Shown: positions 1 through 9,411, numbered from the stretch's first letter. The stretch is DNA of 64,000 nt from FEN-1297 sp963843605 (GCA_963843605.1 CAWJLA010000010.1:124001-188000); one strand, 5' to 3'. The notes: generated by a model from the sequence alone, not told the origin. Numbers and translations are program-made.

Positions 1-3000
1 TTTACAACTCTTCATTTTGAACGTGATTCGCTTTTCGAGAATTTAGGCTATGCCGGTGATGATAAAAGGGATTTCTGGCTTTGGGATAAGGTACTGGGGA
101 ATAACGGCGCTCCGGTGCATACATTCTCCGGCAGTTTTAATACGCTGCCCGATATCAATCCGGATTCTACGAATATTACTGTCAAGGTTAGAATGCAGGG
201 ACTTTCAACCAGTGCTGCCTGCGATGATGATCATAACGCTTATATTTCGTTAACCGGTCAGTCTATAGGTAATATTATGTGGGACGGCCAAACGGAGGCA
301 ACATTTGAAAAGACGATTTCAATTTCCTCAAACGGAATTAAACTTTATCCCGCAAATAATATTTTAGGTGTTAAAGTAACAGGTGATGCTTGTCCTGCTA
401 CAAATAGCGATGTAGTCGATGTGAACTGGTTTGAAATTCAATATTGGAGAGATAACAGAGCGGATACAAACCACATCGAATTCAGCAGTCCGCCTAATAA
501 AACCGGTGTAATAAGATACTGGACGTGGAATTGGCAGAGAGATTCAATTCTAGTCTTCATTCCTCAAAATGGATATCTGATTAAAGATGCTTCGGTTCTG
601 AAAGATCAGTATAATTCCGGATTATTCGTGGATACGGTTACATCGTCTACCGATTATTTCTGTGCCGGATATGATTACTATTTAAGCCCCGACTCATTGA
701 TAAAAGCCGAAAGTTCGGACTTGAGAAATACAGGTAACGGGGCGGATTATATAATAATTACTCATCCCGATTTTAAGAGCGTTGCCGAAAAACTTGCCGC
801 TTTCAGACAAAATAATTTCCCGGATTCAACTATACCGGACCCCAGAATTAAGGTAGTTTACGTAAACCAGATATACAACGAATTTTCAAACGGGCTTCTT
901 GACCCTTATGCTCTGCGTGATTTTGTAAAATATGCATTCAATAACTGGCAGAAACCGGCGCCGTCCTATGTTGTTCTTCTCGGCGATATGAGTCACGATT
1001 ACAGGCATTTGCTTTCTACAAGCCGGCCCAGCTTTGTCCCTTCGATTCCCTATTTTACATACGATTACGGTGAAGGGGTTAGCGATAATGAGATTGTGTG
1101 TATGAATGACAGCAGTGTTCATCCGGATCTAGCTATCGGAAGGCTTTCGTGTGAAACCGTTGCCGAAGGAAATGTACTGGTGGACAAATTAATAAATTAT
1201 CCGGCCGATAATTCAAAACAATGGAAACAGAATGTTCTTCTAATTTCCGCGGGACTAAGTACAGACGATGAAACAGTTTTAAATTTAAACGAAGCAAGTA
1301 TGGAACTGGCTCAGGATTATGTTGATCCTACCGGAATATCCTCAACAAAAATTATGAGATATCCGAACAAACCCGAATACATGCAATATCAGGGCGATGG
1401 ACCGGCGATTAGAAATCAAATTGACAACGGTACTGTGCTTCTTAATTATTACGGTCACGGGGGAGGTTATCAATGGGATCTTGTTTTTCTGAATGACGAT
1501 ATTTACCAGCTTAATAACGGCGGAAGACTTCCGCTAATTCTTAGTTTGACATGTTATACGGCTCATTTTGATGATCAGAATGTCTTCGGCGAACAGTTCA
1601 ACAAAGTAGCGGGGAAGGGAAGTATCGGATTTTTCGGTAATGTCGGCTTAACTTATTGGGTAGTGGGCAAATACTTTGACGATCTTATTTTTACCGACAT
1701 TTTTAAGAAAAGAAATTACCTGTTCGGGAAAGTAGTACTTGATGTAAAAAATCAGCTCCCGGAATACGGCAATAATATCAGCCAAATTGCTTTGCTTACT
1801 TACCTTGGTGATCCGGTTCTAAGAATTGCATTGCCGGATAAACCTGATTTTAGCCTTGGGCCGGGAGACATCACAACTGGTTCTCCGAGCGCGGTGGTGA
1901 ATGATAACGTAAGCGTTCAGGTAAAGGTGCATAATTACGGAGTTGTTTTCCCTGGCGATTCGGTTACGGTACAACTGAAAGCAGAATCCTCGGATACTTC
2001 ATATATTATCGGCACAAAAAAATTGGGAAATTTTGCGCATGAAGATTCGCTGTTCTTTAATTGGGCTCCGAATAAGAACGGGCTGTATACATTAACTGCA
2101 AATGTAAATTTGATAAATGTAATTCCGGAAATGGATCCGGGCGACAATTCCGCTTCAGCGAGTTTGCCTGTTTACAATCTTAACGAACCAAGTATTGTAT
2201 CACCTATCGACGGATATACTACGAACAAAGATTCGGTTGTATTTAAAATTGCTGATATCGGAAGCTACCTGATGAACCCGCTTACATACTTTGTTCAAGT
2301 GGATACCGTCGAAACATTTAATTCTCCGATGGAGTCGCCCGCATTAAAACAGCAGGATGGTGTTGTAAGATGGGCACTTAAAAAAGCTAAAAAAGGAATT
2401 TATTATTGGCGTACAAGAATTTTTGACGGCACAGATTCAAGCAGATGGAGCGCAATCAGAACATTTTCAATCGGCTCTTCAATTCAGCATGGCTATTATG
2501 CTGCCGGAAAGCAATTAAGTCTTTATACTAATTCAAACCTTATTTCCACCGATTCAGGTTTAGTCATAAATACGAATTACCTGCCTCCGAAACCGTCAGA
2601 TAAAACTTTTATTGAAGACTGGCGTCTCGCATCTACGGTTTTTGATTCGGTAGGCATGACTGCTTTAACTACGGACGGAATTTATATTTACTTCGGTTAC
2701 ATCTCTTATTATGCGGCCAGGAACAATCCTTCCGGCAACTCTAATATTTTTAAAATCGGAACCGGTAATTACGGAACCGAAAAAGGAAAATATTACGGAA
2801 CAGTGCCGAACTTTTATTCACCGATAAAAAATACAATGTTCTATTATAAAGGCTATATTTATGTTGCTACCGGCAATGCTCACTCTTTATTCAGAGTCAA
2901 TCCGAATACCGGCGATACGGGAAGCGTTTATATTAATGCTGGTTTAATAAACGACGGCGCCAGAGTTGAGAACGGAACATTCTATGTTAATGCCGACAGT

Positions 3001-4653
3001 CAGTATGTTTATGATCTTGCATTAAAAGATGCCTCCGGCAATGATACATATACTCTTAGAATTCTTAATCCGGGTAACGGCTGGTCTCAGGTTAAGCCCG
3101 ATATAAAACTATCCGGTTCTAGTTACGGCTCCGGGTTTGCATCGTTCTATGTTGTAGGCGGATACCTTTTCGCGTATGAAAATTATACGAGCGGATTTAT
3201 GAGACGAATCAGAATATCTGACGGTTTTTTTGAAGAAGAATGGCTTACCCGCGGTCAATTTCAGGGATATTACGGCTGGACATACGACTGGCTTAATAAT
3301 AAAGTTTATGCTTCTGTTTTCAGGGATAATGTAGTTAATTACCCTCCCAAAATATCCGTATTTAACGGGAAATATCTTGATGCTAACGGAACTTCTCTAA
3401 CTCTGCCAATCGGTCCGGCTTTATCATGGTCAAAAGTTAGTTATAATGTTAAAATACCGCAACAAACAAGTAAATGCAAAGTCGTACTTTTAGGAGAAAA
3501 TAATAAAACAAAAAACTGGGATACTCTCGCAGTAAATATTCCTTATGCTTACGATCTTAAATTTATAAATCCGAAGCTATATGATTATATAAGATTGGGA
3601 TTCAATTTATCGGATTCGACAACCAATATCAGCAATCCGCTTATGCTTAAATCGGTAGCCGTTAATTATCAGCTGCTACCGGAAATAGCAATTGACAACG
3701 CGCAGTTTATCATAGATCCGGATACAGTAATTAAAAAACTGCCGCTGAATATATCGTTAAAAGTTCGGAACCTGGGAGATGTTTCAGCTGACAGCATTTC
3801 TTTGAATTTATATCTAAATAATGCTTCCGATAAGTTTTTCAACAAAAATTTTTCTCTATTGCCGGATTCTTCTGCAAATATCAGCACCAGTATTTCCACT
3901 GAGGATCTGTCTGGACAAAATAAAATTAAAGCAGTTGCAGCTTTAAATTCTCAGGAGCTTTATACATTCAATAATCAACTTGTAAAGAATTTTACTGTAA
4001 TAAGAGACACGGCAATACCTAATGTATCAGTAACATTCGACGGTAAAGAAATTATCAGCGGCGATATTGTCGCGTCAAAACCGAAAATAAATATCATGAT
4101 GACCATAAACAGCAAACTGCCCATCGATACTTCAGCTTTTATAGTTCTACTTGATAATGAACCTGTAAGTTTAAGCGATCCAACCTTAAAATTTACAACG
4201 TTCAATTCGCCTAAGAACGGGATTAATCTGGATTTGAATCCTTCTTTAAAAGACGGAACCCATTCGTTGGATGTTTTATTAAAAAATCCCGACGGAAATT
4301 TTACGGATTCGCTTTCTTCAAAAGTATCTTTTGTTACATACAGTGATATGGGATTAAGAAACGTATATAATTATCCCAACCCTTTCAGAAGCGAAACATT
4401 TTTCACATTTCAAATGACGGGGCAGACTATTCCTGATGAAATGTATATAAAAATTTATACGGTAGCCGGTAGATTAATAAAAACCATTCACGTACCAGTT
4501 TCCGATCTGACTATGGGATTCGATAAAATTCAGTGGGACGGAAGAGATGCCGACGGCGACCTTATTGCAAATGGGGTTTATTTTTACAAAATTGTATATA
4601 AAAATGGCGGAGTTACGAAAAGTTACACTCAAAAACTTGCAATTGTCAGATAA
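1..4653 (+). CDS. Secreted C25 (gingipain-like) cysteine peptidase with type IX sorting domain, 5' truncated
   Basis: The reading frame is open from base 1, so the true start and signal peptide lie upstream of the window. The first ~600 residues hold a peptidase C25 domain: the catalytic histidine is in NYYGHGG (codon at 1456) and the catalytic cysteine in SLTCYTAHF (codon at 1552), both intact. It is followed by a CARDB-like domain (VSVQVKVHNYG), an FN3-like segment ending RWSAIRTFSIG, a long beta-rich middle part, a second CARDB-like segment (ISLKVRNLGDVSADS) and a C-terminal FlgD/T9SS-type domain starting YNYPNPF and ending with GVYFYKI. In the family, such proteins are exported by the type IX system and act at the cell surface as peptidases; the sortases PorU/PorU2 belong to the same clan, so a sortase role is a real alternative. 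Family assignment is firm; substrate is unknown. Confidence 0.85.
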   Translation, partial: FTTLHFERDSLFENLGYAGDDKRDFWLWDKVLGNNGAPVHTFSGSFNTLPDINPDSTNITVKVRMQGLSTSAACDDDHNAYISLTGQSIGNIMWDGQTEATFEKTISISSNGIKLYPANNILGVKVTGDACPATNSDVVDVNWFEIQYWRDNRADTNHIEFSSPPNKTGVIRYWTWNWQRDSILVFIPQNGYLIKDASVLKDQYNSGLFVDTVTSSTDYFCAGYDYYLSPDSLIKAESSDLRNTGNGADYIIITHPDFKSVAEKLAAFRQNNFPDSTIPDPRIKVVYVNQIYNEFSNGLLDPYALRDFVKYAFNNWQKPAPSYVVLLGDMSHDYRHLLSTSRPSFVPSIPYFTYDYGEGVSDNEIVCMNDSSVHPDLAIGRLSCETVAEGNVLVDKLINYPADNSKQWKQNVLLISAGLSTDDETVLNLNEASMELAQDYVDPTGISSTKIMRYPNKPEYMQYQGDGPAIRNQIDNGTVLLNYYGHGGGYQWDLVFLNDDIYQLNNGGRLPLILSLTCYTAHFDDQNVFGEQFNKVAGKGSIGFFGNVGLTYWVVGKYFDDLIFTDIFKKRNYLFGKVVLDVKNQLPEYGNNISQIALLTYLGDPVLRIALPDKPDFSLGPGDITTGSPSAVVNDNVSVQVKVHNYGVVFPGDSVTVQLKAESSDTSYIIGTKKLGNFAHEDSLFFNWAPNKNGLYTLTANVNLINVIPEMDPGDNSASASLPVYNLNEPSIVSPIDGYTTNKDSVVFKIADIGSYLMNPLTYFVQVDTVETFNSPMESPALKQQDGVVRWALKKAKKGIYYWRTRIFDGTDSSRWSAIRTFSIGSSIQHGYYAAGKQLSLYTNSNLISTDSGLVINTNYLPPKPSDKTFIEDWRLASTVFDSVGMTALTTDGIYIYFGYISYYAARNNPSGNSNIFKIGTGNYGTEKGKYYGTVPNFYSPIKNTMFYYKGYIYVATGNAHSLFRVNPNTGDTGSVYINAGLINDGARVENGTFYVNADSQYVYDLALKDASGNDTYTLRILNPGNGWSQVKPDIKLSGSSYGSGFASFYVVGGYLFAYENYTSGFMRRIRISDGFFEEEWLTRGQFQGYYGWTYDWLNNKVYASVFRDNVVNYPPKISVFNGKYLDANGTSLTLPIGPALSWSKVSYNVKIPQQTSKCKVVLLGENNKTKNWDTLAVNIPYAYDLKFINPKLYDYIRLGFNLSDSTTNISNPLMLKSVAVNYQLLPEIAIDNAQFIIDPDTVIKKLPLNISLKVRNLGDVSADSISLNLYLNNASDKFFNKNFSLLPDSSANISTSISTEDLSGQNKIKAVAALNSQELYTFNNQLVKNFTVIRDTAIPNVSVTFDGKEIISGDIVASKPKINIMMTINSKLPIDTSAFIVLLDNEPVSLSDPTLKFTTFNSPKNGINLDLNPSLKDGTHSLDVLLKNPDGNFTDSLSSKVSFVTYSDMGLRNVYNYPNPFRSETFFTFQMTGQTIPDEMYIKIYTVAGRLIKTIHVPVSDLTMGFDKIQWDGRDADGDLIANGVYFYKIVYKNGGVTKSYTQKLAIVR

Positions 4654-4736
4654 ATATTGTGAATTTATACTGTAATTTTCTGCATTAAGTACTTTTAAGG
4701 GGCGATTATTTTTTTATTAATAAAATCGGAGTGCAA

Positions 4737-6569
4737 ATGTGCGGTATCGTAGGATATATAGGTGAAAAAAACTGTGTCCCAATTCTTATCAATGGACTGA
4801 AAAGACTCGAATACAGAGGATATGATTCTGCCGGAATCGGAATAATTTACAACGGCAGCTCGCAGGTTATAAAGAACAAAGGCAAAGTTTCACTTCTTGA
4901 AGATAGACTTGATGAACTCAATCTTTCTGCAAATATCGGTCTCGGCCACACCAGGTGGGCAACACACGGCCTTCCGAACGAGATAAACGCTCATCCGCAT
5001 TTTAACACTAGTAAAAATTTATTCGTTATCCACAACGGAATAATTGAAAATTACCAAACCTTAAGAACCGGTTTAAAAAAATTGGGCTACAAATTTATAA
5101 CCGAAACTGATTCTGAAGTAATTCCGCATCTTATCGACAGTTTTCTTATAAGGGGCAATTCGTTGTTTAAATCCGTTCAGCTGGCACTCCAGGAAATTGA
5201 GGGAACTTACGGCCTGGTTATTATATATGAAAATGAACCGGACAAATTAATTGCCGCCAGAAAGGGTTCTCCTTTAGTATTGGGAATAGGTGAACACGAA
5301 AATTTTGTGGCTTCCGATGTATCTGCTATACTGGCATATACAAAACAAATAGTTTACTTGGAAGACGGAGAGCTAGTAGAGGTTCAAAAAGATAAGTTTA
5401 TTGCAAAAACCATTGCCGACCGCGAAATACAGAAAGAGATCCATGAAATAAATATGTCGCTTGATGAGATAGATAAAGGCGGATATGAGCATTTCATGCT
5501 GAAGGAAATTATGGAACAGTCCGAATCGGTCTGCAACTCCATGCGCGGCAGAATACTTCTCGATAAAGGTACCTCAAAACTGGGTGGCCTCGAAGGTTTC
5601 GTAGATAAACTCGCCAATTCAAAAAGAATTATTATTTCTGCATGCGGCACTTCTTGGCACGCCGGACTTGTGGGTGAATATATGTTCGAGCAGTTTGCGC
5701 GTATCCCGACCGAAGTTGAGTATGCGTCGGAATTCAGATACCGTAATCCGGTAATTAATAAAGACGATGCGATATTCTTTATATCTCAAAGCGGTGAAAC
5801 CGCGGATACACTGGCTGCATTAAAGGAAGCCAAATTAAGAGGTGCGCTGGTACTCGGTATTTGCAATGTTGTAGGAAGTTCGATTGCGAGAGAAAGTCAT
5901 GCCGGCGTTTACATTCATGCCGGTCCGGAAATAGGAGTTGCATCCACAAAAGCCTTTACTTCGCAGCTTGTTGTATTGGCTCTTATTACTCTTCTCATTG
6001 CCCGTAAAAAGGATATGAGTCTGATTGACGGGAAAAAGATTGCCGAAGAGTTGCAGACCATACCCGATAAGATTGCAAAGATACTTAAGCTGAACGACGA
6101 GATTGAAAAAATTGCCGAAAACTATAAGAATGCTAAAAATTTTCTATATCTCGGACGCGGATATAACTTTCCGGTTGCTCTGGAAGGAGCTTTAAAATTA
6201 AAAGAAATTTCTTATATCCATGCCGAAGGTTATCCGGCAGCGGAAATGAAACACGGACCCATAGCATTGATTGACGAGAATATGCCCATTGTTTTTATCG
6301 CTCCGAAAGATTCTACCTATGATAAAATCAGAAGTAATATTGAAGAGATAAAAGCCAGAAAAGGAAAGATCATTGCTATTGCAAGTGAAAGCGATAATGA
6401 AATAGACGCACTTGTAGATTACACAATAAAGATACCGGATACAATTAGAATGCTTATGCCGATCTTGAGCGTGATACCGCTTCAATTATTGGCCTACCAT
6501 ATAGCAGTAAAGAAAGGTTTAAATGTAGACCAGCCAAGAAATTTAGCTAAAAGCGTTACAGTTGAATAA
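4737..6569 (+). CDS. glmS: Glutamine--fructose-6-phosphate aminotransferase (isomerizing)
   Basis: Makes glucosamine-6-phosphate from fructose-6-phosphate and glutamine, the first step to UDP-GlcNAc for peptidoglycan and LPS; cytoplasmic. The 610-residue product starts MCGIVGYIG: Cys2 becomes the N-terminal nucleophile of the glutaminase domain after Met removal. This is why the ATG at 4737 is preferred over the in-frame GTG at 4731; GGAG at 4728 gives proper spacing to it. After the glutaminase domain come two SIS domains (ACGTSWHAG; SQSGETADT) and the classical C-terminus PRNLAKSVTVE. Length and motifs are those of a complete enzyme. The short leader shows no glmS ribozyme. A strong terminator follows. 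Confidence 0.97.
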   Translation: MCGIVGYIGEKNCVPILINGLKRLEYRGYDSAGIGIIYNGSSQVIKNKGKVSLLEDRLDELNLSANIGLGHTRWATHGLPNEINAHPHFNTSKNLFVIHNGIIENYQTLRTGLKKLGYKFITETDSEVIPHLIDSFLIRGNSLFKSVQLALQEIEGTYGLVIIYENEPDKLIAARKGSPLVLGIGEHENFVASDVSAILAYTKQIVYLEDGELVEVQKDKFIAKTIADREIQKEIHEINMSLDEIDKGGYEHFMLKEIMEQSESVCNSMRGRILLDKGTSKLGGLEGFVDKLANSKRIIISACGTSWHAGLVGEYMFEQFARIPTEVEYASEFRYRNPVINKDDAIFFISQSGETADTLAALKEAKLRGALVLGICNVVGSSIARESHAGVYIHAGPEIGVASTKAFTSQLVVLALITLLIARKKDMSLIDGKKIAEELQTIPDKIAKILKLNDEIEKIAENYKNAKNFLYLGRGYNFPVALEGALKLKEISYIHAEGYPAAEMKHGPIALIDENMPIVFIAPKDSTYDKIRSNIEEIKARKGKIIAIASESDNEIDALVDYTIKIPDTIRMLMPILSVIPLQLLAYHIAVKKGLNVDQPRNLAKSVTVE

Positions 6570-6577
6570 TTTAAAAC

Positions 6578-6603
6578 CGGTCCTTCTTGGGACCGTTTTT
6601 TTT
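6578..6603 (+). terminator. Rho-independent terminator of glmS
   Basis: Perfect 6-bp GC-rich stem CGGTCC-TTCTTG-GGACCG followed by eight T residues, nine bases after the glmS stop codon. Confidence 0.9.
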
Positions 6604-6648
6604 AGCGCTTTAAACCGGAAAATGAATACTAAATTACAAAAATAAAAC

Positions 6649-6690
6649 GGGCCGGACTGTTCCGGCTCCAAAGTTCCGCCAAAAGCGGGA
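6649..6690 (+). repeat. GC-rich double-hairpin leader before the cPGS-like gene
   Basis: GGGCCGGA-CTGT-TCCGGCTCC forms an 8-bp stem (with one G-U pair), directly followed by a second small hairpin CCGC-CAAAA-GCGG. The patch is markedly richer in GC than the flanking DNA and sits about 30-70 bases before the next start codon. It may be a 5' UTR structure or part of a dispersed repeat; no function can be read from sequence. Confidence 0.4.
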
Positions 6691-6720
6691 TGGACAAACA
6701 ACAAAAATAAGGGTACTCAT

Positions 6721-8040
6721 ATGTCAAAAAAAAACATCCTTATTATGGGAGCCGCGGGTAGAGATTTCCATAACTTCAACGTTTATTTTCGAGATAATTC
6801 CAACTACAACGTAATCGCGTTTACGGCTACTCAGATTCCCAATATCGACGGAAGAATTTATCCTCCACAGCTTGCGGGGAAATTATATCCGAAGGGAATC
6901 AAAATATACGACGAAAAAAATCTTGTCAAATTAATAAAACAGCTAAAAGTAGACGAAGTAGTCTTTTCTTATTCGGATGTACCGTTTAATTATGTAATGA
7001 CAAAAGCGTCCATTGTTAATGCTGCGGGTGTATCGTTTCGTTTACTCGGCGCTGACGAGACTATGATTAAAAGTAATAAACCGGTGATATCGGTTATTGC
7101 TGTGCGTACCGGTTCCGGTAAATCTCAGACTTCCAGAAAAGTAGTACAGGTACTTCGGGAAGCCGGCAAGAAAGTCGTTTCAATTCGTCATCCCATGCCT
7201 TACGGCGATCTGGTTAAGCAAAAAGTACAGCGGTACGGATCTATCGCTGATCTGAAAAAACATAACTGTACTATTGAAGAGATGGAAGAATACGAACCTC
7301 ATATTGTAATGGGAAGCGTAATTTATGCCGGTGTTGATTATAAGGCAATTCTGGACGAAGCCGAAAAGGAAGCCGATATTATAATCTGGGATGGTGGTAA
7401 CAACGACATTCCGTTCTATAAATCCGATCTTATATTTACCGTTGTGGACCCGCATCGTGCGGGACATGAAATGACATATTTCCCGGGTAATACTTCGTTA
7501 AGACTGGCGGATGTTGCAATCATAAATAAAATTGATTCGGCTGATCCGAAAAGCCTGAAAATAATACGAGACAATTTAAGAGCGGTAAATCCTTCGGCCA
7601 AAGTTATTGAAGCAGCTTCACCGATATTTGTCGATAAGCCTCAGCATATAACCGGCAAAAAGGTTTTAGTTGTGGAAGACGGACCGACATTAACTCACGG
7701 CGAGATGGAATACGGCGCCGGAATGCTTGCCGCATGGAATTTCGGTGCTTCCGAGATAATTGACCCCAGGCCGTATACGGTAAAAACAATTACGGATACT
7801 TATAAAAAATACCCGAAGATAGGTACTCTGCTCCCGGCTATGGGTTACGGCAAACAACAGATCAAAGATCTGGAAACTACGATTAATAAAACTAAGTGCG
7901 ATGCCGTAATCATCGGTACACCGATAGATCTCGGAAGAATATTAAAAATTAATAAACCTACCGTCAGAGTGCGTTACGAACTGCAGGAAATTGGTGCGAC
8001 AACAATAAAAAGCATACTAAAAGAGAAAGGATTTATTTAA
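6721..8040 (+). CDS. P-loop NTPase resembling cyclic 2,3-diphosphoglycerate synthetase (COG2403 type)
   Basis: 439 residues. The N-terminal part (MSKKNILIMGAAGRDFHNF) looks like a Rossmann-like nucleotide domain. The second part has a Walker A motif TGSGKSQ (Lys134), then IIIWDGGNND, VDPHRAGHE and IINKID, typical of the G3E/SIMIBI-like part of this family. Archaeal members make the cyclic diphosphoglycerate thermoprotectant by ATP-driven ring closure; bacterial members are mostly called predicted GTPases and have no settled role. The gene is followed after 255 bases by ornithine carbamoyltransferase, so a link to carbamoyl-phosphate or arginine metabolism is possible, but the two are separated by a large inverted-repeat element and may be separate units. 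Confidence 0.75.
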   Translation: MSKKNILIMGAAGRDFHNFNVYFRDNSNYNVIAFTATQIPNIDGRIYPPQLAGKLYPKGIKIYDEKNLVKLIKQLKVDEVVFSYSDVPFNYVMTKASIVNAAGVSFRLLGADETMIKSNKPVISVIAVRTGSGKSQTSRKVVQVLREAGKKVVSIRHPMPYGDLVKQKVQRYGSIADLKKHNCTIEEMEEYEPHIVMGSVIYAGVDYKAILDEAEKEADIIIWDGGNNDIPFYKSDLIFTVVDPHRAGHEMTYFPGNTSLRLADVAIINKIDSADPKSLKIIRDNLRAVNPSAKVIEAASPIFVDKPQHITGKKVLVVEDGPTLTHGEMEYGAGMLAAWNFGASEIIDPRPYTVKTITDTYKKYPKIGTLLPAMGYGKQQIKDLETTINKTKCDAVIIGTPIDLGRILKINKPTVRVRYELQEIGATTIKSILKEKGFI

Positions 8041-8050
8041 ATTTTGGCAG

Positions 8051-8203
8051 CGGGTTAATTTGCTTTAATGTCATAGTGGGAACCTTCCGGCAGGCAGGGC
8101 GAACTATAACATTTTTTATCTTTCATGAACCCTGCCTGCCGGCAGGCAAGTACGCTCGGCATGGCGATAATTATTTTTAGAAAGACTCAAGCAAATTAGC
8201 CCG
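8051..8203. repeat. Nested inverted-repeat element (about 153 bp)
   Basis: Outer arms CGGGTTAATTTGCTT (8051-8065) and AAGCAAATTAGCCCG (8189-8203) pair over 15 bases with one G-U pair. Inside them CCGGCAGGCAGGG (8087-8099) and CCCTGCCTGCCGG (8130-8142) pair perfectly over 13 bases. The right inner arm is also part of the self-complementary TGCCTGCCGGCAGGCA (8133-8148). The element fills most of the gap between two genes and has no coding potential. It resembles a miniature inverted-repeat or REP-type element; a structured RNA is an alternative. Confidence 0.65.
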
Positions 8204-8295
8204 TCAATTAATATTTTAATATATTAGTTGCCTTAATTTTTGTAAAAATGTGTAATACATTTTTCTGAATAATTAATCAAAAGGAATTATGCGAA

Positions 8296-9228
8296 ATGGC
8301 AGTTAACATGAAGGGGAAGAGCCTTATTTCTATTAACGATCTTTCCCATGAAGAAATATGGCAGATTTTTGAATTAAGCGGATTGCTGAAACAAAAACAG
8401 CTAACGGGCGAGCCGCACAAACTTCTCGAAGGTAAAACACTCGGAATGATCTTTTCAAAACCTTCGACGCGTACTAGAATTTCGTTCGAAGTAGGTATCT
8501 ATCAGCTGGGCGGAATCGGAATGTATTTCGGTCCGAACGATCTTCAATTAAAGCGAAGTGAAAGCATTGAAGATACCGCAAGGGTATTATCCCGTTATTT
8601 AAGCGGAATTATGATCAGGACATTCGATCATAGCGATGTTGTAGGTCTGGCTAAGTACGGATCCATACCGGTTATAAACGGTTTGACAGACTTGTTGCAT
8701 CCCTGCCAGGTGTTAACCGATCTCTTCACTGTACTGGAAAAGAAAAGAACACTGAGGGGATTGAAGCTGGCATTTGTCGGAGACGGAAATAACATGGCGC
8801 ACAGTTTGCTTAACGGATGTTCAAAAGTCGGAATGGATATTTCAATAGCTTCTCCTTCAGGTTACAAGCCTTTGAAAGCAATAGTAGATGAAGCCGAAAA
8901 AAACGCGAAATATATGGGAAGCAAAATTGAAATTCTTGACGATCCCGATCTGGCTGTTAAAGATGCCGATGTAATTTATACGGATGTCTGGGCAAGTATG
9001 GGCCAGGAATCAGAATCCGAAAAACGTAAAAAGGCTTTTCAAAAATTTCAAGTTAATGCCGAATTGGTAAAGCACGCAAAAGAAGATTACATATTTATGC
9101 ATTGTCTGCCCGCGCATAGGGGAGATGAAGTGGTAAATGAGGTTGCCGATTCTGCTAATTCCGTTATCTTTGACGAAGCTGAAAACAGGCTTCATGTTCA
9201 AAAAGCAATTATGGCTCTATTAATGTAA
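8296..9228 (+). CDS. argF: Ornithine carbamoyltransferase
   Basis: Transfers the carbamoyl group of carbamoyl phosphate to ornithine, giving citrulline in arginine biosynthesis; cytoplasmic, usually a trimer. The 310-residue product has the carbamoyl-phosphate motif STRTR at 57-61, HPCQ at 135-138, the ornithine-binding SMG loop near 234-236 and HCLPAHRG at 269-276, where the cysteine is the OTCase hallmark. AAGGAA at 8281 gives a good ribosome site for the ATG at 8296. No carbamate kinase or arginine deiminase gene is adjacent, which favours the anabolic enzyme, but direction cannot be proved from sequence. Confidence 0.92.
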   Translation: MAVNMKGKSLISINDLSHEEIWQIFELSGLLKQKQLTGEPHKLLEGKTLGMIFSKPSTRTRISFEVGIYQLGGIGMYFGPNDLQLKRSESIEDTARVLSRYLSGIMIRTFDHSDVVGLAKYGSIPVINGLTDLLHPCQVLTDLFTVLEKKRTLRGLKLAFVGDGNNMAHSLLNGCSKVGMDISIASPSGYKPLKAIVDEAEKNAKYMGSKIEILDDPDLAVKDADVIYTDVWASMGQESESEKRKKAFQKFQVNAELVKHAKEDYIFMHCLPAHRGDEVVNEVADSANSVIFDEAENRLHVQKAIMALLM

Positions 9229-9246
9229 AAATATTTCTCAAATATT

Positions 9247-9277
9247 TTTGAGATTATATAAAAAATAATTATTTTTG
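9247..9277 (+). promoter_or_regulatory. Bacteroidota-type promoter of tRNA-Phe
   Basis: TTTG at 9247-9250, a 19-base spacer, then TATTTTTG (TAnnTTTG) at 9270-9277. This is the exact layout of the principal sigma promoter known from Bacteroides (TTTG-N19-21-TAnnTTTG). It would start transcription about eight bases before the tRNA. Confidence 0.7.
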
Positions 9278-9292
9278 GTGTCTAAAATTGAA

Positions 9293-9365
9293 GGGCAGAT
9301 AGCTCAGTCGGTAGAGCAAAGGACTGAAAATCCTTGTGTCGGCGGTTCGATTCCGTCTCTGCCCA
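9293..9365 (+). tRNA. tRNA-Phe (GAA)
   Basis: Complete cloverleaf: acceptor stem GGGCAGA/TCTGCCC (9293-9299 with 9358-9364), D arm GCTC/GAGC, anticodon arm AAGGA-CTGAAAA-TCCTT with anticodon GAA at 9326-9328, and T arm GGCGG-TTCGATT-CCGTC. Discriminator A at 9365 is followed by C, so the full CCA is not encoded. It stands alone with its own promoter and terminator. Confidence 0.97.
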
Positions 9366-9376
9366 CGTTAGAATAG

Positions 9377-9402
9377 AACCCGCTTACCGAGGCGGGTTTT
9401 CT
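9377..9402 (+). terminator. Terminator of tRNA-Phe
   Basis: AACCCGC (9377-9383) and GCGGGTT (9392-9398) form a perfect 7-bp stem with an 8-base loop, ending in a short T run interrupted by one C. Confidence 0.85.
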
Positions 9403-9411
9403 TATTTTAAA

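Noticed and set aside
4654..4736. glmS ribozyme or riboswitch upstream of glmS
   Set aside because: The leader is only about 80 bases, AT-rich, and lacks the conserved core of the ribozyme.
9237..9252. CTCAAA-TATT-TTTGAG hairpin as the argF terminator
   Set aside because: Weak AT-only stem without a T run, and it overlaps the -33 box of the tRNA promoter.
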